64,000 nt of DNA. Origin: Bradyrhizobiaceae bacterium. GTDB taxonomy: Bacteria; Bacteroidota; Ignavibacteria; Kapaibacteriales; Kapaibacteriaceae. Below the pieces are notes generated by a model. It was not told the DNA's origin. It saw nothing but the letters and a program-made list of their open reading frames with translations, and did not search any database. The stretch is taken from the NCBI GenBank assembly GCA_024103135.1, contig JAGFIZ010000122.1:1-64000 (forward strand), read 5' to 3'. The translations under genes and the position numbers were made by a program. Of the stretch, positions 1 to 8,191 are shown piece by piece. Each line of letters starts with the position of its first letter. Within the stretch, counting starts at the first letter, position 1.

Positions 1-324
1 CCACCAATCGCAGCTGACTTTTCGTTGAACGGACTGTACCAACTGCAGAAGAACAGCATTCGCTTAGGGTTGCAGGCCTCTGTAATTACGGGTGGTACCA
101 TGGCTCAGTTCTCTCCGCTTAACTGGCAGTACACACGTACATATGCCTATCCACAGCAGACAACCAGCAACGGCCTTAATGCGTTTGCAACCATTGTCGT
201 CGGGAATGCAACCGTCCGTGCCAGTTATGAGAATATCCTTGGTCAGACATGGTATACGACCTCGTATGCACCAATGATTGCGCGTGATTTAAGGTTCTCG
301 TTTACCTGGTCGTTTTTTGACTAG
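1..324 (+). CDS. outer-membrane beta-barrel protein, C-terminal fragment
   Basis: The gene enters from the left edge; only the last 107 codons are present, open from base 1 to a TAG stop at 322. The fragment alternates polar and hydrophobic or aromatic residues, has NILGQ-W-YTTSYAP followed by RDLRFSFTWSFFD, and ends on aromatic residues plus Asp. That ending is typical of the last strand of TonB-dependent receptors and Bacteroidota porin-like barrels, which the BAM complex recognises. Which barrel family it belongs to cannot be told from the fragment. The next gene starts 55 bases downstream. Confidence 0.6.
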   Translation, partial: PPIAADFSLNGLYQLQKNSIRLGLQASVITGGTMAQFSPLNWQYTRTYAYPQQTTSNGLNAFATIVVGNATVRASYENILGQTWYTTSYAPMIARDLRFSFTWSFFD

Positions 325-379
325 ATTGATTTGATTCGTAGTACGGCTGTTACGTCCAGATGTATGTGGGGAATCAGTT

Positions 380-2194
380 ATGCTGTATTCAACCATTCCC
401 GAGATGTTCTTCTCGGTATGTAAACGCTTTGCCAACGAGGCTGATAAGGTCGCCTATGCAAGTAAGGTTGCCGGTGAGTGGAAGCAGCTCAGTCATCGTC
501 AGCTCCGTGATGCAGTTGAATGTCTTGCAGTGGGTTTACTCGATGCCGGTATCAAACCTGGTGATCGAGTAGGAATTGTCAGCGAGAACCGCCCTGAGTG
601 GGTCGTGACGGACTTTGCACTAACGTCGATTGGTGTTATTGATGTGCCTGTCTTTACATCATTGACCAGTGACCAATTGGCCTATATTTTCCATGACTGT
701 GAGGCCACGGCTGTTGTCGTTTCGAACAACGCGCAAGCACAAAAGCTGCTGGCAGCACGATCTGCAATTCCGTCTTTGAAGTTGATCGTTGTCATCAACG
801 CCGATGTTCCCCTTGAGGATGGCATGGTGTACTATGCTGACGTGATCAGCAGAGGCCAGGCTATTGCTACCGTAGAAGAGCGAAGGGCAATTGTTCAGCG
901 TCATGTGGACAGTATCCGTCCGTCCGACCTACTCACGTTGATCTACACAAGCGGAACGACGGGGCATCCCAAAGGCGTCATGCTTACCCACGAGAACATC
1001 CTCTCGAACATCTCTGCAGCCGTGAGTGTTTTCAAAATCGATCATCATGACGTCTTCCTAAGCTACCTGCCCACCTGCCACAGCTACGAACGGATGAGCG
1101 GGTATTATCTGGCATTTGGTTGCGGCTGTACAACCTACATTGCCGAGAGTATTGACACAGTTGCCGAGAACATCAAGGAAGCGAATCCAACGGTGATGAC
1201 GTCGGTGCCACGTCTCTTCGAGCGCATGCGATTGCGTATCGAGGCAGCAATTGCCAAGGAGTCCCCCAAACGTCGCGCCCTAGCTCATTGGGCTCTCAAG
1301 CAAGGGCTACGTAGGGCAGAAGGTGGTAAGGGGCTATGGGGTCGTATCAAGTTCTTGCTGGCATATGCCTTGGTCTTACGAAAGATCCGAGCACGCCTTG
1401 GCAATCGTTTCAGGTTTTTCCTGTCAGGGGGCGCAGCGCTACGGGTCGATGATGGACTGTTTTTCAAGTCTATAGGCATTACCATTCTGGAAGGGTACGG
1501 ATTAACGGAGTCTTCACCGGTCATTGCTGTAAACAGAGAGGGGAGTGAGAAACTTGGAACCGTTGGTCAGCCCCTTCCCAACGTAGAGGTAAAGATTGCA
1601 ACTGATGGCGAGATACTCGCGCGTGGCCCGAATATCATGCGTGGTTACTGGCGTGACGAGGAAGCAACAAGAGAGGCGATTGACGAAGAGGGGTGGCTCC
1701 ACACTGGTGACATTGGAACGATCGATGCTGATGGATACCTAGCGATAACGGATAGGAAGAAGCACATCTTTGTTTCTACGGGCGGGAAGAACATCGCGCC
1801 GCAACCAGTTGAATCGGCCATCATGGAGTGTAGATACGTTCACCAGGTTGTACTGGTCGGGGATAAGCGCTTGTTCTGTGCCGCGCTCATTGTTCCCGAG
1901 CCAGACACGCTTGAACAATGGGCTGCAGATTCCGAACATTCACACCTGCCATGGCATGAGTTGATTAAACTTTCGGCAGTCGAGGAGATGATCTTCCAAG
2001 ACGTCAAGGTCTACCAACGTCAGTTCTCCAAGGTAGAGCAGGCACGCAAAATTCGTCTGCTCGAAGAACCATTCACTGTCGAAAATGGGATGCTTACACC
2101 AACGTTGAAGGTTCGACGGAAAGCTGTAACAGAACGCTATGCTGAGCTGATTGAATCAATCTATGCTGACATCGAGAGTCGAGCCGGTGGTTGA
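380..2194 (+). CDS. fadD: long-chain fatty acid--CoA ligase (AMP-binding)
   Basis: A 604-residue ANL-superfamily adenylating enzyme, the usual length for long-chain acyl-CoA synthetases. It should activate fatty acids to acyl-CoA through an acyl-AMP. Visible motifs are the P-loop-like YTSGTTGHPKG (about 189-199), GYGLTESSP (about 372), WLHTGDIG (about 438-446) and a C-terminal ITDRKKHIFVSTGGKNIAPQ hinge segment. There is no signal peptide, so it is cytosolic or peripheral. The ATG at 380 is followed by a normal N-terminus (YSTIPEMFF). It appears monocistronic: a minus-strand terminator and tRNA lie just downstream. Substrate chain length is not determinable. Confidence 0.9.
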   Translation: MLYSTIPEMFFSVCKRFANEADKVAYASKVAGEWKQLSHRQLRDAVECLAVGLLDAGIKPGDRVGIVSENRPEWVVTDFALTSIGVIDVPVFTSLTSDQLAYIFHDCEATAVVVSNNAQAQKLLAARSAIPSLKLIVVINADVPLEDGMVYYADVISRGQAIATVEERRAIVQRHVDSIRPSDLLTLIYTSGTTGHPKGVMLTHENILSNISAAVSVFKIDHHDVFLSYLPTCHSYERMSGYYLAFGCGCTTYIAESIDTVAENIKEANPTVMTSVPRLFERMRLRIEAAIAKESPKRRALAHWALKQGLRRAEGGKGLWGRIKFLLAYALVLRKIRARLGNRFRFFLSGGAALRVDDGLFFKSIGITILEGYGLTESSPVIAVNREGSEKLGTVGQPLPNVEVKIATDGEILARGPNIMRGYWRDEEATREAIDEEGWLHTGDIGTIDADGYLAITDRKKHIFVSTGGKNIAPQPVESAIMECRYVHQVVLVGDKRLFCAALIVPEPDTLEQWAADSEHSHLPWHELIKLSAVEEMIFQDVKVYQRQFSKVEQARKIRLLEEPFTVENGMLTPTLKVRRKAVTERYAELIESIYADIESRAGG

Positions 2195-2306
2195 CTTGTC
2201 GCCAATAGATGTCCTCTTGGGTCTCTGGATACATCATTGAGTTACGATGTTGCCGTGGTGACGATGTGTTGGCCACGTGCCTCGACAGAGTCATGCCAAA
2301 AAAAAC

Positions 2307-2333
2307 AAAAGCACCCAGTATGTGGGTGCTTTT
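2307..2333 (-). terminator. rho-independent terminator
   Basis: A perfect 11-bp stem (AAAAGCACCCA at 2307-2317, its complement at 2323-2333) with a 5-base loop. On the minus strand the hairpin is followed by eight Ts (2306-2299), so it terminates the tRNA-Met/nuclease transcript. On the plus strand only four Ts follow, so it may also stop the acyl-CoA ligase transcript weakly. The rest of 2195-2394 shows no gene. Confidence 0.85.
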
Positions 2334-2394
2334 GAATATTGGCTTACCAGTGTTTTGATCAGTACTTCGGTCGACACTGACTCTGGTGTATGAG

Positions 2395-2468
2395 TACCGG
2401 AGGAGGGATTTGAACCCCCGACACACGGATTATGATTCCGTTGCTCTAACCAACTGAGCTACTCCGGC
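2395..2468 (-). tRNA. tRNA-Met (anticodon CAT)
   Basis: The minus strand folds as a complete 74-nt cloverleaf: acceptor GCCGGAG with CTCCGGT (a G-U at 1-72), D arm AGCTCAGTTGGTTAGAGC, anticodon stem ACGGA/TCCGT with loop ATCATAA (anticodon CAT), variable GTGTC, and T arm GGGGG-TTCAAAT-CCCTC. The 3' CCA is not encoded. The D arm closely resembles elongator tRNA-Met of other bacteria, and there is no initiator-type C-A mismatch at 1-72. A lysidine-modified tRNA-Ile2 also carries CAT and cannot be fully excluded. It starts 18 nt after the nuclease stop codon, so it is probably processed from that transcript. Confidence 0.93.
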
Positions 2469-2486
2469 AGAGCCTCAAATATACGA

Positions 2487-3116
2487 CTACAAGTGCTTCA
2501 ATTCATCGCGAATTCGTGCAGCACGTTCGTAATCTTCCACACGAATTGCGTCGGAGAGTTCTTTTTCGAGTCTCTCTCTCTCCGTTAGCGGTGCTTCTGG
2601 TTTAGGGTCTGCAGACTGAATCAAGCGATATGATTCGGATTCTTCGCCTTCTTCTGCGTCGTCAGCATCGCGGTGTTCCTCGTCTGGTTCGTCCTGATTA
2701 CCGTCGGCACTATCAGGAGAATCTATTGCTGCTTCGTTGAGGATTTCCTCTGTTACGTAGATCGGGACGCCACATCGAACAGCAATTGCGATTGCATCGC
2801 TTGGGCGTGCATCGACTTCCAGACCTGAATATTCAAAGTTCAGCGATGCGTAGAAGGTGCCCTCTCGCAACGTATGTATCACCACTTCCTTCAGATGTCC
2901 ACCAAGGGCCTCCATGACCTTGCGTAGGAGGTCGTGCGTCATTGGCCTCGCTGGACGTACACCTTCCAACTCATTGGCAATGGCCTGTGCTTCGGGAATG
3001 CCGATGATGATGGGCATTCTCCGTGGTCCATCTGCCTCCTTGAGGATCAATGCAAATGCACCCTGGCTCATGCCACGGTCAGTCAGTCCAAAGATGTCCA
3101 TCTGAATGCGATTCAT
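2487..3116 (-). CDS. bifunctional nuclease (BFN) family protein with C-terminal UVR motif
   Basis: A 209-residue protein in three parts. The BFN/DUF151 domain covers about residues 1-130, with GAFALILKE, IIIGIPEAQAIA and the conserved DARPSDAIAIAVR. A low-complexity acidic linker follows (about 131-165). The last 35 residues form a UvrB/UvrC-type helical hairpin (LEKELSDAIRVEDYERAARIRDELK). BFN proteins have been described as having DNase/RNase activity. The UVR tail, common in Bacteroidota copies, suggests contact with a UvrA/UvrB/ClpC-type partner, and uvrA is nearby on the same strand. It may be cotranscribed with etfBA upstream (54-bp gap) and with the tRNA downstream. Confidence 0.85.
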   Translation of the reverse strand: MNRIQMDIFGLTDRGMSQGAFALILKEADGPRRMPIIIGIPEAQAIANELEGVRPARPMTHDLLRKVMEALGGHLKEVVIHTLREGTFYASLNFEYSGLEVDARPSDAIAIAVRCGVPIYVTEEILNEAAIDSPDSADGNQDEPDEEHRDADDAEEGEESESYRLIQSADPKPEAPLTERERLEKELSDAIRVEDYERAARIRDELKHL

Positions 3117-3170
3117 GCTACCCTTAAGCAGTATGCAAGCAAATGAAAATAGCTGATTCGTTAGTCGTCA

Positions 3171-4136
3171 TCAGTTATGTGAGGTAAGGGCAGAGATTTT
3201 TGCCGTGAGCTTTGGCAATACATCGAACACATCGCCAACAATACCGTAGTCAGCGACCTTGAAGATCGGTGCATCCTTGTCCTTGTTGATCGCAACGATG
3301 ATCTTGCTTGAACTCATTCCAGCCAGATGCTGTACTGCACCACTGATGCCGCATGCAACATACATGGTTGGGCTAACGGTTTTACCAGTCTGACCAACCT
3401 GCTCGCGGTGTGGACGCCATCCAGCATCGACAACAGCTCGTGAGGCACCAACAGCACCACCTAGGGCATTGGCGAGGTCTTCAACCAGGTTGAAGTGCTC
3501 AGGTGCCTTGAGTCCGCGTCCGCCACTTACGACAATGTCTGCCTCAGCAACGTCGAGTGAACCTTGGTTCAGCGTTGTATTTGTCACCACGGTGGTACGC
3601 ACGTCTGCTCCAATGGTCACGGTCTTTGAACGTACTGCTGTTTGGACAGGAGCATCGGACTTCTTGGCGGTGAAAACATTTGGACGCAAGGTGAACACCG
3701 TGGTCGGCGTTGTCGAAGAAAGACGCTGGAATGCCTTACCGGCAAACACTGGTCGCACGGCCTCGATGGCGCCAGTGGTACCGTGAAGTTCAACGCAGTC
3801 AGGAATGATGGCGGCCTGCAGGCGGACAGCTGTCCTTGGTGCAACATCCTTTCCTGTTGAGTTTGCGGCAAACAATACAGTCTTTGTCCCAAGCTCAGTG
3901 GCTGTATCGGCAATGATCTTGGCAACGTTGCTGTTACCTGCTTGCTGCGGAGTTGTGCCGGTAATGACAATGCATTCTTGCAAACCGTATTCACCAGCTA
4001 CAGCCAGCTGTTCTTCAGTTGCTCCGATGACCAGTCCGGTGATCGTTGATCCGCCGGCAACTGCACGTGCCGCTGTAATGAGTTCGAGTGACGATCTCTT
4101 GAGTCCGTTCGATGATGGTTCCAGATACAATAGCAT
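3171..4136 (-). CDS. etfA: electron transfer flavoprotein subunit alpha
   Basis: A 321-residue ETF alpha subunit. Its C-terminal FAD domain is clear: VSGGRGLKAPEHF, GAVGASRAVVDAGWRPHREQVGQTGKTV, CGISGAVQHLAGM, and INKDKDAPIFKVADYGIVGD. With EtfB it carries electrons from acyl-CoA dehydrogenases to ETF-quinone oxidoreductase or a similar acceptor. Its ATG shares one base with the etfB stop codon (TAATG), so translation is coupled. With the acyl-CoA ligase nearby it fits fatty-acid oxidation, though no acyl-CoA dehydrogenase is in the window. Confidence 0.95.
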   Translation of the reverse strand: MLLYLEPSSNGLKRSSLELITAARAVAGGSTITGLVIGATEEQLAVAGEYGLQECIVITGTTPQQAGNSNVAKIIADTATELGTKTVLFAANSTGKDVAPRTAVRLQAAIIPDCVELHGTTGAIEAVRPVFAGKAFQRLSSTTPTTVFTLRPNVFTAKKSDAPVQTAVRSKTVTIGADVRTTVVTNTTLNQGSLDVAEADIVVSGGRGLKAPEHFNLVEDLANALGGAVGASRAVVDAGWRPHREQVGQTGKTVSPTMYVACGISGAVQHLAGMSSSKIIVAINKDKDAPIFKVADYGIVGDVFDVLPKLTAKISALTSHN

Positions 4137-4882
4137 TACACAACCTTTGCTTCTTCGTGTAGGAGTCTTACTAATTCGTTGATGTCGGCTTCCGAGTCAC
4201 CGAGGATCTTGTTCAGCCGCTTGCTGTCTGGTAGCGTCATGCCTACAACTGCTGTGCGTGCTGCTGCTGCTGAAGGTGTACGTTCTGCAACCGGCTTGCT
4301 CTTTGCCTTCATGATGTCTGGCAGCTTGGGATAACGAGGCTCGTTGAGGCCCTTTTGTGCGCTTATGACGCATGGTAGGGTAGTGGTAACTGATTCCTTT
4401 CCACCATCGATATCTCGTTCGGCAGTTACCGTTGTGCCTTCTATGGTTAACGCGCTAACCATGGTGACACTTGGCCAACCAAGGATCTCTGCAACCATCC
4501 CAGGCAGTACGAGTGAATCGTAGTCAATGCTTTGCCGACCAAAGATGATCACGTCAGGCGAGGTTTCCTTTGCTAAATCGGCGATGCTACTGGCTACGGC
4601 GAATGAGTCGGCACAATTGGAATCGTTAACCAACACGGCATTGTCGGAGCCCATGGCTAGGGCGCGCTGGAGAATTTCTTTTGCGGTTGGTGGTCCAACA
4701 GTGACGGTGGTAACCGTGCCACCATGCTTTTGCTTGAGCTGGAGACCTTCTTCGATGGCAAATTCATCGTAAGGATTCAAGATGAACTTCACACCTTGAG
4801 GATTAATAGTTTTCCCATCGGCACCAACCACAATCTTGGATGTGGTGTCGGGGACAAGTGAGATACAAACCAGGATATTCAT
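4136..4882 (-). CDS. etfB: electron transfer flavoprotein subunit beta
   Basis: A 248-residue ETF beta subunit, normal family length. It begins MNILVCISLVPDTTSKI and has NPYDEFAIEEGLQLK, GPPTAKEILQRALAMGSDNAVLV, and GRQSIDYDSLVLPGMVAEILGWP, which form the AMP-binding fold that docks EtfA and partner dehydrogenases. It is the first gene of the etfB-etfA pair, preceded by an exact TAAATTTG -7 element 34 bases upstream on the minus strand. Confidence 0.95.
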   Translation of the reverse strand: MNILVCISLVPDTTSKIVVGADGKTINPQGVKFILNPYDEFAIEEGLQLKQKHGGTVTTVTVGPPTAKEILQRALAMGSDNAVLVNDSNCADSFAVASSIADLAKETSPDVIIFGRQSIDYDSLVLPGMVAEILGWPSVTMVSALTIEGTTVTAERDIDGGKESVTTTLPCVISAQKGLNEPRYPKLPDIMKAKSKPVAERTPSAAAARTAVVGMTLPDSKRLNKILGDSEADINELVRLLHEEAKVV

Positions 4883-4915
4883 GGGCTACCAGTTATTGGT
4901 TACGATGTAGAACCA

Positions 4916-4923
4916 CAAATTTA
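4916..4923 (-). promoter_or_regulatory. Bacteroidota-type -7 element for etfBA
   Basis: The minus strand reads TAAATTTG, an exact match to TAnnTTTG, ending 34 bases before the etfB ATG. I see no convincing TTG at the -33 distance. It implies a transcription start near 4911 and a leader of about 28 nt. Confidence 0.55.
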
Positions 4924-5020
4924 AGGGATACATGAAAAATGGGGCCCCGGAGTTATGCACCCTTCGGTCTTTGCCTGGTTCTGGGGAACAACTGTGCCTT
5001 ACACCCACGGTCTACGGTGA

Positions 5021-8000
5021 TCAACCCCGCAAGCTGGCGTGCAACCGACTATCGGCCAGGTGAAGTTTGACGTAGTGTCCGGTCAACGACGCGGCTATGC
5101 CTGAAACATGCTCTGGTGTCCCTTCGGCTACAATGTAACCGCCGCCCGAGCCCCCTTCCGGTCCGAGATCGATTAGGTGGTCTGCATGGGCAATCACGTC
5201 GAGGTTGTGTTCGATGACAACGACGGTGTTGCCCCTGTCCACCAAGCGGTCTAGGAGTTTGAGCAGGACGCGTACGTCTTCGAAATGCAATCCCGTAGTG
5301 GGTTCGTCCAACAGGTACACGGTGTTGCCTGTGCTGGTTCGAGCAAGTTCGGTAGCAAGTTTGACGCGCTGAGCTTCGCCACCGGAAAGGGTTGGTGCTT
5401 GTTGGCCAAGGCGGACGTATGTGAGACCAACATCCCAGAGGGTTTGTAGTCGATGTTTAATCTTCGGTATGTCCATGAAGAAGTCCAGCGCTTCCTCAAC
5501 CGTCATGTCCAAAACGTCGGCAATGCTCTTGCCTTTGAACTTGACGTTCAGTGTCTCGGCATTGTATCGCTTGCCATTACATGTGTCGCAGTTCACATAG
5601 ACGTCAGGCAGAAAGTTCATCTCAATCTTTCGAAGACCTGCCCCCTCACATTCCTCGCATCGTCCACCAGCGACGTTAAACGAAAATCTGCCACTCTTGT
5701 ATCCTCTGATCTTCGCCTCAGGGAGCATGGTGAAGAAGTCGCGTATCTGGGTAAACAAACCGGTGTACGTCGCGGGGTTTGAACGCGGTGTTCTACCAAT
5801 CGGACTCTGATCGATCTCGATGACCTTGTCAATGTTCTCAAGACCTTCGATGGCATCGTACGGCAATGGCACAAGCTCACTGGTCGTAAGATGCCTGGCC
5901 AGTATTGGGAACAGTGTTTCATTGATCAACGTACTCTTTCCACTCCCACTCATGCCTGTTATGCAAACAAACTGCCCAAGTGGTAGGGTCAGGTCGACCT
6001 GCTTGAGGTTGTGTCCACGTGCACCACGGAGGACGATGTTCTTACCTGTTCCTGGCCGCCGTTGTTTAGGCAAGGTTATTGCTCGATGTCCAGTGATATA
6101 GTCAAAGGTCAGGGAGGGGGCTGAGGAATACGTTAGTTGATACGCTGGCTGTTGTGCCGCAAGCATGGGCTCTGCCCGTTGCAGTGTTGGTGCACCGTCA
6201 GGAGTGGTTGTTGACAGATCCTGACGGTGTTCGTCATTGCTTGACGTTGCTTGGGTACTTCTGAACTCAGCCACAACATGTCCGCCATGTACTCCAGCAC
6301 CGGGACCGATGTCGATAACATGATCGGCTTCTTCGATCATCTCCTTGTCATGTTCGACAACGATGATGGTGTTGCCCAGATCGCGAAGATTCTTGAGCGA
6401 GGTTATGAGCTTCATGTTGTCGTGCTGGTGCAAACCAATGCTTGGCTCGTCGAGCACATAGGTCACCCCAACAAGTTGAGAGCCAATTTGCGATGCAAGG
6501 CGAATTCGCTGACTCTCCCCACCACTCAGAGTACGGGCGCTTCTGTCCAGTGTAAGGTAGGTGAGCCCAACATCATGCAGAAAGTGAAGGCGCGAGAGTA
6601 TCTCCTTCACAATCACACCGGCAATACGCTGATGTCTGTCGGACAATCTTGGGAGTAAGTCAGCAAACCATGACTCTGCTGCGACAATGTCCAGTCCCGT
6701 GCATTCGCTGATATTCTTCTCGTTGACCAATACGTGGAGATGCTCCGTTTTAAGTCTTGCACCACCACATGAACTACAAGGCACGGATGCAAGGTAGCGC
6801 TGAAGCGTGGTGCGTGTAGCCGAGGTACCTGCATATTCCATTTGGTGACGTAACGTGGGTAATACGCCAGCGAAGGTGTGCTTGACCATACGATTGCCAT
6901 ATGACACCCTGACCACCTTGCTGTCGCCCCCTTCCAGAAACGTCTTAAAGAGCGTGGGGTCAATGGTGTTGATGGGCTTGTCCAGTGGTAGGTCCACTGC
7001 CTCGGAGTAGGCCAGGACCTGCTTCCAGAGGAACGTGTCGCGTTTCTTGCCAAGTGGACCAATACCGCCACCAGCAATGGTCTGCTTCGCATCGGGAACG
7101 ACCAGCTCAAGGTTGAAATCCGTTCGAACACCTAGCCCTTCACACACATCACAAGCACCGAAGGGTGAATTGAACGAGAACATGTTCGGAGCTGGTGTTT
7201 CATAGCTCTGTCCGCATTGCGGACATGAATACGTCGTGCTGTAGTACACATCCTTCCAACTACCATCGGACTGCTCGAACAGCACCGTTAATCCACTGTC
7301 CCCAAGTGACAACGCCGTCTCGATGCTTTCCGTTAATCGTCGTGGCTGCTCAGCCTGGATTTCCAGTCGGTCTACAACGAGCTCAACAACGTGTGTTTTA
7401 TAACGCGGCAGCTGCATACCATCGACGATGTTCTGGAGCTCACCATCCACACGTACACGAGTGAATCCTTGTCGACGAAGCTGGTCAAAGAGCTCACGGT
7501 AATGACCCTTCCGACCCTTTACGAGAGGAGCAAGGATCTGGCATCGAACGGCTGCTGTTTCGAATAGTTCATTGTTGGATCGCAACGCCGATGCGTGATC
7601 AATAATCGAGTCGATAATCTGTTGCGTGGTTTGCTGATGAACGGGAATCTTGCAGTTAACGCAATACTGTATACCGATCTTGGCATACAACAGGCGCAGA
7701 TAGTCGTAGATCTCCGTTACTGTTCCAACCGTCGAACGGGGACTCTGCCCGACGCTCTTTTGCTCTATGCTAATGGCCGGCGACAACCCATCAATCGTAT
7801 CCACGTCGGGCTTCTTCATCATACCCAGGAACTGCCTAGCATACGGACTCATGCACTCAACGTACCTGCGTTGACCCTCGGCGTAAATGGTATCGAAGGC
7901 AAGGGAAGACTTGCCGCTACCGCTTAGTCCGGTTACTACGACTAGTTGATCTCGTGGAATCTCCAGATCGATGTTCTTGAGGTTGTGCTCCCGGGCTCCA

Positions 8001-8038
8001 CGCACTCGAATCGTTGTTAGCTCTTCCTGCTGATTCAC
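5021..8038 (-). CDS. uvrA: excinuclease ABC subunit A
   Basis: A 1005-residue UvrA, the damage-sensing ATPase of nucleotide excision repair. Two ABC modules are complete: Walker A GLSGSGKSS (37-45) and GMSGSGKST, signature LSGGESQRIRLA and LSGGEAQRVKLA, Walker B YVLDEPSIGL and YLLDEPTTGL. Zinc-binding pairs are present (CPQCG with CDVCEGLG; CEECEGAG with CDTCNGKRYN). It is somewhat longer than typical because of a low-complexity Ser/Thr/Gln-rich insert at about 597-665 between the modules. Start is GTG at 8038. Two copies of the AGGGGGCT word lie inside it, in opposite orientation (5149, 6115). Confidence 0.97.
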   Translation of the reverse strand: MNQQEELTTIRVRGAREHNLKNIDLEIPRDQLVVVTGLSGSGKSSLAFDTIYAEGQRRYVECMSPYARQFLGMMKKPDVDTIDGLSPAISIEQKSVGQSPRSTVGTVTEIYDYLRLLYAKIGIQYCVNCKIPVHQQTTQQIIDSIIDHASALRSNNELFETAAVRCQILAPLVKGRKGHYRELFDQLRRQGFTRVRVDGELQNIVDGMQLPRYKTHVVELVVDRLEIQAEQPRRLTESIETALSLGDSGLTVLFEQSDGSWKDVYYSTTYSCPQCGQSYETPAPNMFSFNSPFGACDVCEGLGVRTDFNLELVVPDAKQTIAGGGIGPLGKKRDTFLWKQVLAYSEAVDLPLDKPINTIDPTLFKTFLEGGDSKVVRVSYGNRMVKHTFAGVLPTLRHQMEYAGTSATRTTLQRYLASVPCSSCGGARLKTEHLHVLVNEKNISECTGLDIVAAESWFADLLPRLSDRHQRIAGVIVKEILSRLHFLHDVGLTYLTLDRSARTLSGGESQRIRLASQIGSQLVGVTYVLDEPSIGLHQHDNMKLITSLKNLRDLGNTIIVVEHDKEMIEEADHVIDIGPGAGVHGGHVVAEFRSTQATSSNDEHRQDLSTTTPDGAPTLQRAEPMLAAQQPAYQLTYSSAPSLTFDYITGHRAITLPKQRRPGTGKNIVLRGARGHNLKQVDLTLPLGQFVCITGMSGSGKSTLINETLFPILARHLTTSELVPLPYDAIEGLENIDKVIEIDQSPIGRTPRSNPATYTGLFTQIRDFFTMLPEAKIRGYKSGRFSFNVAGGRCEECEGAGLRKIEMNFLPDVYVNCDTCNGKRYNAETLNVKFKGKSIADVLDMTVEEALDFFMDIPKIKHRLQTLWDVGLTYVRLGQQAPTLSGGEAQRVKLATELARTSTGNTVYLLDEPTTGLHFEDVRVLLKLLDRLVDRGNTVVVIEHNLDVIAHADHLIDLGPEGGSGGGYIVAEGTPEHVSGIAASLTGHYVKLHLADSRLHASLRG

Positions 8039-8170
8039 GTCTGCTTACATTCAAAAGGTGAAATACGCTGACCACACAAAAGGTCAACTCGTAATCTACG
8101 GTGTTTGGGTGGTATCTACCGCGCAAACTCTCACCCAATTGTCGGTGAGGCCTTGAGTTGAAGGGACGTT

Positions 8171-8178
8171 AGGGGGCT
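8171..8178 (+). repeat. AGGGGGCT octamer in the ftsK-uvrA gap
   Basis: An intergenic copy lying 14 bases beyond the ftsK stop codon (8192 on the minus strand). The rest of the 153-bp gap (8039-8191) holds no gene and no clear terminator. Confidence 0.8.
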
Positions 8179-8191
8179 GAATGGTGACTGC

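Noticed and set aside
2348-2379. CAGTGT/ACACTG inverted repeat between the tRNA and its terminator
   Set aside because: Only six base pairs with a loop of about 20 bases; too weak to call a structure.
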